Source: Alphaproteobacteria bacterium CG11_big_fil_rev_8_21_14_0_20_44_7 (GTDB lineage Bacteria > Pseudomonadota > Alphaproteobacteria > Rickettsiales > 21-14-0-20-44-7). From it: a stretch of DNA of 8,107 bases. The translations under genes and the position numbers were made by a program. The notes beneath the pieces are model-generated. The model saw only the letters and a program-made list of their open reading frames with translations. It searched no databases and was not told the DNA's origin. Where the stretch lies: contig PCXJ01000004.1 in the NCBI GenBank assembly GCA_002787615.1, positions 1 through 8,107 of the forward strand, given 5' to 3'. Shown here piece by piece: positions 1 to 6,268 of the stretch; the stretch's first letter is position 1; the number at the start of each line of letters is the position of its first letter.

Positions 1-108
1 CAGCCCAAACGGAATAATCACCAATTTTGCTTCATCATAGGAAACCGAATCCTCTTCGGGTAATCCGAAAAATCCATCTTCAGGCTTCATTATCTCGATA
101 TCGGTCAT
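1..108 (-). CDS. arginase/agmatinase-family ureohydrolase, N-terminal fragment (cut by window edge)
   Basis: Only the first 36 codons are present, starting with ATG at 108-106 and running off the left edge with no stop. The peptide begins MTDIEIMKPEDGFFGLPEED and continues to YDEAKLVIIPFGL. A short acidic leader, then 'Y-x-x-A-K-L-V-I-I-P-F' as the first beta strand, is how many agmatinase/arginase-like ureohydrolases begin; the metal-binding DxHxD motifs would lie outside the window. If correct, the enzyme is a cytosolic Mn-dependent hydrolase releasing urea from agmatine, arginine or a similar guanidino compound. It starts 5 nt after the DUF1704 stop, so it is the third gene of the operon with the ornithine decarboxylase-like gene. 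Operon context supports the call, but substrate cannot be judged from this fragment. Met7 is an alternative start. Confidence 0.6.
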   Translation of the reverse strand, partial: MTDIEIMKPEDGFFGLPEEDSVSYDEAKLVIIPFGL

Positions 109-113
109 AATTT

Positions 114-1349
114 TCACTTATTAGGTTTTATAAAAAATCTCTCGGTCAAATCATTCAAAGCAAGATGCGCGGCAAGCAATTCCTTTTTCTGCATCCAGTT
201 AGGAATATATTTCGGTGCTTCAATATAGCCTTCCGTGAGTAGCGGTTGCAAGCGCAGCGTATCATTTGTGGTGAGCTTTCCGGCAAATAGCAAATCCATA
301 TTACGCAAATCACCATCATGCATTGCGCTTTTCAGGAAGCTTTCAACCTCGATTAGTCCACGCAAATATACATTATCTTTATAAAATATTATGCCGCCTT
401 TAGGAGTGCCACCACGGAAAATTCGCATTGCAGAAAGATAGCTTTCCTCATTGCTTTGCCCGTGCGATTTGAAAAATTTATATAAATCCACCAAATCTGC
501 ACCATCTTCGGCTTTGGAAAGCGCGATTATACGCAAGGCTAGGCGACTCAGGCGCTCAATATCAATTGAGAAATTGATATATTCTGCAAATGTTGCAAGC
601 CCCTCCTGCACTCCGGTGATTCTCGGCGCTGTGTAGCCAAGGCAGGAAAGAACCGGCTGATTGCGCCCGTTTATATAAGTTAGCGTATGAGTAAAAACCT
701 CATGGTGCAAAAGTTGGCGCAAATCATACTCGGAAAATCGGGCATTCTTGCGAATCTTGACATAGTTCGGCCCCGCCGCCGCGCGAGCAAAAATATTCTC
801 ATCAACTTCAATTTTTATCGCATCTTTGTTTGTGTCAATAATCTCATTTGTAGCGGCGGCAAGAAGCTCACAAAAATCCTCAGCAGAATAGATGAAGTTT
901 TCCTTTGAATTACCGGGCTTATAATCCTCAACTACGCGCAGGAAATATTTGGCGATACTGATTATTTTTCGCTTATAACCCTTAAACACATCATTGGGCG
1001 AGCCGTATAATATTTTGGAGTTTTTTGTAACCGCATCCGTGCCTACACCCTGCAATATATAATATGCGCTAAGATAGCTTTCAGCATTGCGTTTGAGGAA
1101 ATCTATCGCCGGATGGTCATCTTTGCCCAGCTTTTTTATATATGACTTTAATGAATCTATTTTTTCCGAATAATCTGTTTTCGCATAAGAAAATTTCGGT
1201 AGAACATAATTGCCTTTTTCAGCCTTTTTTAGAAATTCCTGCTGTGCGGCAAGCGGCCAACTAAGCGGGGTTAGTATCAGAAAATCCTTAACAATAGCAA
1301 CCAGCTCTCTGTCAAAACCGGTGATGCGCTCAATGTCATTTTTGCTCAT
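114..1349 (-). CDS. DUF1704 / QEGLA-motif zinc metallopeptidase-like protein (MATCAP-related)
   Basis: A 411-residue protein without signal peptide or membrane segments, so probably cytosolic. Residues 216-221 read HEVFTH, an HExxxH zinc-site motif, and residues 248-252 read QEGLA, where E249 is the likely third metal ligand. Together they mark the DUF1704 family, often annotated 'flavohemoglobin expression-modulating QEGLA motif protein'. Eukaryotic members (MATCAP/KIAA0895-type) are metallopeptidases that trim the C-terminal tyrosine of alpha-tubulin, while the substrate of bacterial members is not established as far as I know. Length and motif spacing look intact, so an active enzyme is plausible. 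The ATG lies 9 nt after the decarboxylase stop with no strong Shine-Dalgarno, and the ureohydrolase-like gene starts 5 nt after its TGA, so it is the middle gene of a tight operon. The family call is firm; any role in polyamine metabolism is inference from neighbours. Confidence 0.88.
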   Translation of the reverse strand: MSKNDIERITGFDRELVAIVKDFLILTPLSWPLAAQQEFLKKAEKGNYVLPKFSYAKTDYSEKIDSLKSYIKKLGKDDHPAIDFLKRNAESYLSAYYILQGVGTDAVTKNSKILYGSPNDVFKGYKRKIISIAKYFLRVVEDYKPGNSKENFIYSAEDFCELLAAATNEIIDTNKDAIKIEVDENIFARAAAGPNYVKIRKNARFSEYDLRQLLHHEVFTHTLTYINGRNQPVLSCLGYTAPRITGVQEGLATFAEYINFSIDIERLSRLALRIIALSKAEDGADLVDLYKFFKSHGQSNEESYLSAMRIFRGGTPKGGIIFYKDNVYLRGLIEVESFLKSAMHDGDLRNMDLLFAGKLTTNDTLRLQPLLTEGYIEAPKYIPNWMQKKELLAAHLALNDLTERFFIKPNK

Positions 1350-1358
1350 ATAGCTAAC

Positions 1359-2555
1359 TTAAACCGCAATCTTTTCGGGAGAATGGTTGATATCCTTATC
1401 ATCACCATACATCGTCATTAGCGGATTATCATCAACTTCATGCACCCCTCTTTTATGTGAGAAGCCGTTGAATCCGGTTGCCATGGTGCGGCCATATGCG
1501 CCGATTTGTCCGATTTCAATAAAGTCACCTTCGCGCACGTCACTCGGCAGATAGAACGGCCCTTTCATAAAATCCAGCGTATCACAGGTTGGGCCATAAA
1601 AGCTAAATGGCAGAACATGATCGGAATCACCTTTATCATCCTTGCCACGCAGCAAATTCACCGGATAGATAAAATGCGGAATTCCGGCATCAAATAGGCT
1701 GCCATAAGTGCCATCATTTATATAAAGATTTTGCCCTTTGCGCATCTCCACACGAACAATCACAGAAGTAGATTCGGCAACAATCGCCCTACCCGGTTCA
1801 CATAATAATTCCAGTTTCTTATATCCCTTAACTTTGCGAAACTCCTCATGTATGGCATCAAAATATGAACTCATCGGCGGTGGAACCATGCCCGGATAAA
1901 TCGAAGGAAAACCGCCACCAACATTTAGACTTTCAATTGTCACCTTAGCTTCTTTTATGGAGCTAATTGCCATGCGGATTGCAATTCTATAAGCGTCAGG
2001 ATGCATGCATTGCGAGCCGACATGGAAGCATACACCAAGTTTTTTTGCATATTGACGAACTTGACTCAGCAATTTTGGTGCATCTTGCAAGTTTACACCA
2101 AATTTCTCTCCCAGACTCAACTCAGCAAAAGTATTGGGAATTGACATTCTGACATGCAGACATAAATCATCTGCATTTTTTGTTTCTTTGCGGATTTTAT
2201 CCAGCTCCTCTTTGGAATCGAGCGAGAAATGGCGCACACCATACTTAAAATAGGCTTCCCTAATTGCATGGCGTGGCTTTACCGGATGCATATAATATAG
2301 GTTAGCGTCTTTGCTCAAACTGGAAACAAGGCGGATTTCTTCCAAAGAAGCGACATCAAATGAGTGGAAGCCAAGCTGGCATAAAATTTTGATTACGTGC
2401 GGTTCTGGATTGGTTTTAACCGCATATAACGGCTCACCTTTGAAATTATTAAGAAAAAAACTCGCAGCCTTTTCAATACTGTGCTTACGAAAAGCAAATA
2501 CTGGCTGACGGTAGCCTCTCAAAAGAGATTTAACTGATTTTTGTTCCCTTCTCAC
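1359..2555 (-). CDS. fold-III PLP-dependent decarboxylase, probably ornithine decarboxylase
   Basis: An alanine-racemase-fold basic amino-acid decarboxylase of 398 residues if translated from GTG 2555-2553. Numbering from that GTG, YAVKTNP carries the PLP-binding lysine (K47), followed by HVGSQ (178-182), GGGFP (213-217) and EPGR (253-256, phosphate binding). NDGTYGS has D281, matching the substrate-binding Asp of eukaryotic ornithine decarboxylase. GPTCDTLD has C324 and D325, matching the active-site Cys/Asp contributed across the dimer, and GAYG has Tyr354. The CDxLD motif favours ornithine decarboxylase over diaminopimelate decarboxylase, which has a CESxD-type motif; mixed lysine/ornithine activity is possible. 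The product would be putrescine. An in-frame TTG at 2582 would give 407 residues, but a TATAAT box at 2593-2598 puts transcription start near 2586, leaving almost no leader, so GTG is preferred (AAAGG at 2567-2571 upstream). First gene of the operon. Confidence 0.88.
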   Translation of the reverse strand: MRREQKSVKSLLRGYRQPVFAFRKHSIEKAASFFLNNFKGEPLYAVKTNPEPHVIKILCQLGFHSFDVASLEEIRLVSSLSKDANLYYMHPVKPRHAIREAYFKYGVRHFSLDSKEELDKIRKETKNADDLCLHVRMSIPNTFAELSLGEKFGVNLQDAPKLLSQVRQYAKKLGVCFHVGSQCMHPDAYRIAIRMAISSIKEAKVTIESLNVGGGFPSIYPGMVPPPMSSYFDAIHEEFRKVKGYKKLELLCEPGRAIVAESTSVIVRVEMRKGQNLYINDGTYGSLFDAGIPHFIYPVNLLRGKDDKGDSDHVLPFSFYGPTCDTLDFMKGPFYLPSDVREGDFIEIGQIGAYGRTMATGFNGFSHKRGVHEVDDNPLMTMYGDDKDINHSPEKIAV

Positions 2556-2562
2556 TATGCAT
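2530..2562 (-). other. possible 10-codon leader ORF overlapping the decarboxylase start
   Basis: ATG at 2562-2560 opens a frame of ten codons (MHSEKGTKIS) ending in TAA at 2532-2530. It lies in a different frame from the decarboxylase and overlaps its proposed GTG start. AAAGG at 2567-2571 is only 4 nt upstream, so a ribosome would be placed as well on this ATG as on the GTG. It could be a short regulatory leader peptide, or chance. Nothing beyond position supports translation. Confidence 0.2.
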
Positions 2563-2592
2563 AAAACCTTTGTTGGTTGCAAGGAATGGTGT

Positions 2593-2619
2593 ATTATACA
2601 TTAATTCCATCTTTTGCAA
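2593..2619 (-). promoter_or_regulatory. candidate sigma-70 promoter of the decarboxylase operon
   Basis: Read on the minus strand, a perfect TATAAT -10 box occupies 2598-2593. TTGCAA at 2619-2614 is a partial -35 with a 15-nt spacer, which is short; ATTGCA with a 16-nt spacer is an alternative. The predicted transcription start is near 2586. This placement argues against the TTG at 2582 and for the GTG at 2555 as start of the decarboxylase. Confidence 0.5.
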
Positions 2620-2631
2620 TAAGAAATCGCA

Positions 2632-2660
2632 TTTCAGTGGATTTATTATGTTGGGATAAT
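2632..2660 (+). promoter_or_regulatory. weak candidate promoter of the GNAT-nitrilase gene
   Basis: GATAAT at 2655-2660 matches five of six -10 positions, and TTTCAG at 2632-2637 sits 17 nt upstream as a poor -35. The start codon follows at 2675, giving a leader of only a few bases. The divergent genes share a roughly 120-bp region, so some promoter must lie here, but this assignment is tentative. I see no clear operator palindrome between the two promoters. Confidence 0.25.
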
Positions 2661-2674
2661 TACATTAGTGGATT

Positions 2675-4234
2675 ATGAAAAAAGATACAAATGAGATCAA
2701 GCAAGCGCAAATTAACCTAAGAACTCTTGAAAGAAGAGATTTTAAGAAGCTAACCGAGCTCTATAAAGGAATTTATGGCAAGGATAGTGGCATCACTAAC
2801 GAAATGCTAAACGGGCAAATCAGCCGCTTCCCGCAAGGGCAATTCATAATCGAAGCCGGAGAACAAATTATCGGCCATTGCGCAACCTTCCTGATTAAAG
2901 AAGAAGTGGCCTTCAAAGACCATACTTATGACGAAATTACCGGCGGCGGCTTCGCATCTAGACATGATGAAGATGGAGATTATTTGTATGGAATGGAAAT
3001 CGGCGTAAGTAAGGAATATAGAGGGTTACGCATCGGACAAAGGCTCTATGAAGCAAGAAAGAAGTTATGCATTGAATTGGGGCTGAAAGGAATTGTATTC
3101 GGTGGTAGAATGCCCAATTATGCAAAGAAACAGAAGCAGGTCAAAACACCGGAAGAATATATTAATCAGGTACTTAATAAGAAAATAAAAGACCCCGTAA
3201 TCGGATTCCAGACCAAAAACGGCTTCAGCTTTGTTAGAATCCTCAAGAATTATTTGCCTCTAGACCTCGAATCCCTAGGTTATGCGGCATTTATGCTCTG
3301 GGAGAATCCGCATTATAGCGAAGAAAGCACCAAAGAGCACCGTCACATACATAATAAAAAAGATTCGGTGAGAGTTTGCAGCGTACAATTCCAAGTTAGG
3401 GAGGTGAAAAGCTTTGAAGAATTCGCCTCACAAGTAGAATATTTTGTCGACGTTGCTTCTGATTATCGCTCAGATTTTGTATTATTTCCGGAATTCTTGA
3501 CCATTCCACTTATATCAATAGACGGAAACAAGGTTTCAACAACTGAGAATATTGAACGCCTCACCCTGCTTACTGATAAATATGTGAATTTCTTTCAGGA
3601 TTTAGCAGTTTCTTATAACATCAATATAATTGGTGGCACGCACCCGACAAAAAACAAAAAGGGTGAGATTCAGAATATGGCATATGTCTTCCTACGCGAT
3701 GGCTCGGTTCACACTCAGGCAAAAATACATATCACCCCAAGCGAGAAATATTGGCGCAATATACATGGCGGAGATACGCTTAGCACAATTGAGACGGATT
3801 GCGGCACTATTGGAGTTCTTGTATGCTATGATGCAGAATTCCCTGAGCTATCAAGGCATCTGACCGACCAAGGTATGAAAATCCTGTTTGTGCCATTTTG
3901 TACCGATGAAAAACAGGGCTATAATAGAGTAAGATATTGCTCACAAGCCCGTGCAGTTGAAAATCAAATATATGTTGTGATGTCTGGAACTGTCGGCAAT
4001 TTGCCCAATGTTGATAATATGGATGTGAATTATGCGGAGAGCTGCATTATGACCCCCTGTGATTTTCCATTTGCGCGGGATGGAATCGCGGCAACCTCTA
4101 TCCCAAACACCGAAATGGTGATTATGTCGGATTTAAATTTCAACTCCCTAAGTGCATCACGAAAATCCGGCACGGTGCAAAACCTCAAGGATAGAAGGCT
4201 GGATTTATATAGAGTTGCTTGGAAGAAGAAGTAG
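2675..4234 (+). CDS. bifunctional GNAT acetyltransferase / nitrilase-superfamily amidohydrolase
   Basis: A 519-residue two-domain cytosolic protein. Residues about 13-200 form a GNAT domain: motif A is YRGLRIGQRLYEARK with the acetyl-CoA-binding loop at 116-121 (RGLRIG, Arg119 where many GNATs have Gly). Residues about 231-515 form a complete nitrilase-superfamily domain with the Glu-Lys-Cys triad: E273 in FPEF, K350 in AKIHITPSE (E357 is the supporting acidic residue) and C384 in VCYDAEFPE. This architecture matches the 'RimI-like nitrilase' class of fused GNAT/carbon-nitrogen hydrolases, whose substrates are largely unknown. The ATG follows a weak GTGG; the TAG is 48 nt before the DUF481 start. 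It is divergent from an ornithine decarboxylase operon, which suggests an amine or amide substrate, but N-carbamoylputrescine hydrolysis (AguB) is not implied because AguB lacks the GNAT domain. Confidence 0.9.
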   Translation: MKKDTNEIKQAQINLRTLERRDFKKLTELYKGIYGKDSGITNEMLNGQISRFPQGQFIIEAGEQIIGHCATFLIKEEVAFKDHTYDEITGGGFASRHDEDGDYLYGMEIGVSKEYRGLRIGQRLYEARKKLCIELGLKGIVFGGRMPNYAKKQKQVKTPEEYINQVLNKKIKDPVIGFQTKNGFSFVRILKNYLPLDLESLGYAAFMLWENPHYSEESTKEHRHIHNKKDSVRVCSVQFQVREVKSFEEFASQVEYFVDVASDYRSDFVLFPEFLTIPLISIDGNKVSTTENIERLTLLTDKYVNFFQDLAVSYNINIIGGTHPTKNKKGEIQNMAYVFLRDGSVHTQAKIHITPSEKYWRNIHGGDTLSTIETDCGTIGVLVCYDAEFPELSRHLTDQGMKILFVPFCTDEKQGYNRVRYCSQARAVENQIYVVMSGTVGNLPNVDNMDVNYAESCIMTPCDFPFARDGIAATSIPNTEMVIMSDLNFNSLSASRKSGTVQNLKDRRLDLYRVAWKKK

Positions 4235-4282
4235 CTATCTGCCACATTGCCATGTTATAGATTATTTTCAAAATTTATTATT

Positions 4283-5236
4283 ATGCCAATGATTACCACA
4301 TCTACAAAAAGATTTCCCTTGCGAAAGCGTCCGTTTGCATTCGCCGCCTTGCTGGCAATAGCCACATTCATCTCCACGGCGCAAGAGGCTCATTCCTTGT
4401 CCGCAGAGGTTAAATCATCAATTGAAAAAGCTGTAGATAGCGATGATGTGTTTCTGGTTGATTCGGTAATTGAGAAAAGTTCTAAGCTCTATCCTCAAGA
4501 AAAAATGGCAATTATCGCTTATGTGATTTCCTATTATGAAAGCAAGAGATTGCCTGCTGCACCGAAAATAGAAATAACCTCGTGGGAAGATGAAGTCCAA
4601 GCCTCAATTGAAGCTGGACTGCTGATTAATAGCGGCAATAGCGACAGCAAAAATATCAATGTAAAGACAGAGATTTCATATGAAACCGAAGGTTGGAAAA
4701 ACTCGCTAGGCTTAAGTGCTGAGAATAATAGCGAAGATGAGCAAAGAACCGCCGAAGAATATAGGGCGGAATACCAAACAAGGTATAAACTCACCAAACG
4801 AGATTATGTTTTTGGCGAAATTGATTGGGTAAAAGACCGCTTTAGTGGCTTTGATTATCGCCTAACCGAAGTGGGCGGATATGGGCATAAATTGCTGGAT
4901 GAGGAAAAATATTGGCTGGAAGCCGAAGCATCCATCGGTATGAGGCAAAGCAAACCAGAAGATAGCAGCAGCGAAAATAGCTTCATTCAAAGATTGGGCG
5001 CAGAAGCGGAATGGCAGGTTTTGGAGGATTTATCACTAAATCAAAAGTTTCAAGTTGAGCAAGGCGGAGGGATTTTTATTTCCAACTCTGAAACTTCAGC
5101 CAAAACAAAAATTGCAGATAATCTCGCGCTGAAGCTCAGCTTTGAGGCGGAGCATATTTCTGACGTTCCTGAAAACCGGAAAAAGCTGGATACCAGCACC
5201 AAGTTTAACATCCTATATGATTTCGGCAAAAACTAA
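4283..5236 (+). CDS. DUF481-family outer-membrane beta-barrel protein (YdiY-like)
   Basis: Taken from ATG 4283 this is 317 residues. It opens with a Sec signal peptide: a basic stretch (KRFPLRKRP), a hydrophobic core (FAFAALLAIATFIS) and probable cleavage around STA or AHS near residues 32-38. A polar, partly helical stretch to about residue 100 precedes the DUF481 domain (about 101-317). The domain shows alternating beta-strand patterns, the early 'GLLINSGNSDS' turn (compare G-x-x-x-x-x-G-N-T/S), and the D-W-x-K-D-R-F-S-G-F-x-x-R and GGYGHKLLD segments typical of the family. The chain ends on a hydrophobic/aromatic strand (FNILYDFGKN), though not with a terminal Phe. Family function is poorly known; E. 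coli YdiY is described as salt-induced. A TTG at 4247 would add 12 residues ahead of the signal and is less likely. No clear ribosome binding site; it may be co-transcribed with the upstream enzyme. Confidence 0.82.
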   Translation: MPMITTSTKRFPLRKRPFAFAALLAIATFISTAQEAHSLSAEVKSSIEKAVDSDDVFLVDSVIEKSSKLYPQEKMAIIAYVISYYESKRLPAAPKIEITSWEDEVQASIEAGLLINSGNSDSKNINVKTEISYETEGWKNSLGLSAENNSEDEQRTAEEYRAEYQTRYKLTKRDYVFGEIDWVKDRFSGFDYRLTEVGGYGHKLLDEEKYWLEAEASIGMRQSKPEDSSSENSFIQRLGAEAEWQVLEDLSLNQKFQVEQGGGIFISNSETSAKTKIADNLALKLSFEAEHISDVPENRKKLDTSTKFNILYDFGKN

Positions 5237-5263
5237 TGCACTCTGATAGCGAGATCTTGAAAA

Positions 5264-5337
5264 TGGCTGGGGTACCAGGATTCGAACCTGGGATGCCGAT
5301 ACCAAAAACCGGTGCCTTACCGCTTGGCTATACCCCA
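5264..5337 (-). tRNA. tRNA-Gln (anticodon UUG), CCA encoded
   Basis: On the minus strand the 74-nt gene folds as a complete cloverleaf. The acceptor stem TGGGGTA pairs with TACCCCA, the D stem is GCC/GGC, the anticodon stem is CCGGT/ATCGG (one G-T pair) with loop TTTTGGT, and the T stem is CCAGG/CCTGG with loop TTCGAAT. Anticodon TTG is at 5305-5303. Discriminator G and a genomically encoded CCA follow (5264-5266). U1-A72 and G73 are glutaminyl-tRNA features, and position 37 is G. It is convergent with the DUF481 gene, 27 nt from that stop codon, and I see no terminator hairpin between them. Confidence 0.97.
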
Positions 5338-5354
5338 ACATTTGCAGGACGGTA

Positions 5355-5383
5355 TAAATAATTTATAGTTTTGTCGAAGTCAA
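5355..5383 (-). promoter_or_regulatory. candidate promoter of tRNA-Gln
   Basis: On the minus strand TTGACT (5383-5378) is a good -35 box, followed after 17 nt by TATTTA (5360-5355), a mediocre -10 in an AT-rich run. Predicted initiation about 10 nt before the mature tRNA 5' end fits a single tRNA transcript. The rest of the 5338-5502 gap shows nothing else I can support. A short GCTA/TAGC palindrome just after truA lacks a T tract. Confidence 0.45.
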
Positions 5384-5502
5384 TGCAAAGCTGACAAATA
5401 GACATAGAAATATGCACTATTTGCCACTCCCCCTTTCTGAAGCGCGGATTTTCTCTATCAAATCGGCAGAAAAAGACAGGGTTTTATGGCTATACCTAGC
5501 AT

Positions 5503-6261
5503 TCAATAATCAACTTTGACGAAATATAGGCCGTGAGCGGGGGCGGTTTCTCCGGCAGCAGCACGGTCACAGGCTTTTAGAGCATTTTGCAAATCATCCA
5601 CGCTCCATTTGCCGTTGCCTACCAATCGCAAGCTTCCAACAATATTGCGTACCATATGATGCAAGAATGACAACGCCTCAACCCGAATCTCGATTATTCC
5701 ATTCACACACTTAACCTCAAGCCTATCCAAGGTCTTTACCGGAGATTTCGCCTGACATTCTGCGGCTCTGAAGCTGGTAAAATCATGATTGCCCAACAAA
5801 ATTTGCGCCGCTTTATGCATCGCTTCCGGATCCAACTCTTCATGCACGCACCAAGCGCGGGAACGCTCCAACGCCAAATGCGCGCGGCGGTTTATGATGC
5901 GATATAGATAATAACGCTTCTTTGCCGAGAATCTTGCATCAAAATCAGCCGCAGCTTTTTTTGCGTCTAATATCGCCACCTGCCCTTCAATCGGTAATTT
6001 TCTATCTTTGCGCAAATGATGATTGAGCGCCTCTTGCACACGAAATTCATCCCAATCTTTTTCTAAATCAAAATGCGCGATCTGCCCAAAAGCATGGACT
6101 CCGGCGTCAGTTCTGCCTGCGCTTTGCACGCGCTGAGTTTCCTGCGAAAACCCCAGAATTGCGTTTTCAACTGCTTCCTGCACGGAATAGACATCATCTT
6201 GGCGCTGCCATCCGGCAAGCCCCGTCCCGTCATATTCTATGGTTATTTTATATCTCGGCAT
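5503..6261 (-). CDS. truA: tRNA pseudouridine(38-40) synthase TruA
   Basis: A 252-residue, full-length member of the TruA family, which isomerises uridines at positions 38, 39 and 40 of the anticodon arm in many tRNAs. The N-terminus reads YKITIEYDGT and GWQRQ. The catalytic motif AGRTDAGVHA has the active-site aspartate at D52. The C-terminal half contains the family's FTSFRAAECQAKSP and FLHHMVRNIVGSL segments, and the chain ends GLYFVKVDY. The ATG at 6261-6259 is 7 nt after the stop of the upstream membrane-protein gene, so the two are probably co-transcribed. The ribosome binding site is weak. Sequence style is close to alphaproteobacterial TruA. No truncation or missing key residue seen. 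Confidence 0.97.
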   Translation of the reverse strand: MPRYKITIEYDGTGLAGWQRQDDVYSVQEAVENAILGFSQETQRVQSAGRTDAGVHAFGQIAHFDLEKDWDEFRVQEALNHHLRKDRKLPIEGQVAILDAKKAAADFDARFSAKKRYYLYRIINRRAHLALERSRAWCVHEELDPEAMHKAAQILLGNHDFTSFRAAECQAKSPVKTLDRLEVKCVNGIIEIRVEALSFLHHMVRNIVGSLRLVGNGKWSVDDLQNALKACDRAAAGETAPAHGLYFVKVDY

Positions 6262-6268
6262 TTTTTAT

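Noticed and set aside
687..908. 73-codon plus-strand open frame
   Set aside because: Antisense to the DUF1704 gene around its HExxxH coding region; the recognisable protein is on the minus strand.
2675..4234. Annotation of the nitrilase half as N-carbamoylputrescine amidohydrolase (AguB)
   Set aside because: The fused GNAT domain and overall class differ from AguB, and no agmatine deiminase gene is visible. Only the superfamily can be supported.
4030..4245. 71-codon minus-strand open frame over the end of the GNAT-nitrilase gene
   Set aside because: Fully antisense to the conserved nitrilase C-terminus, with no independent signal.
4247..4282. TTG-initiated 12-residue extension of the DUF481 protein, and a TATAGA box at 4256-4261 as its promoter
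   Set aside because: The extension would precede a well-formed signal peptide that starts naturally at ATG 4283. The -10-like box lacks a convincing -35.
4534..4797. 87-codon minus-strand open frame with hydrophobic, Ser/Leu-rich translation
   Set aside because: Antisense to the DUF481 coding region. The hydrophobicity follows from reversing Glu/Lys-rich codons, so it is not evidence of a membrane protein.
5264..5337. tRNA-Gln as an integration (att) site
   Set aside because: No duplicated tRNA 3' end, integrase or element boundary is visible in the window.
5489..5500. GCTA-TACC-TAGC palindrome just after the truA stop, considered as a terminator
   Set aside because: The stem is only 4 bp with no following T tract on the minus strand.
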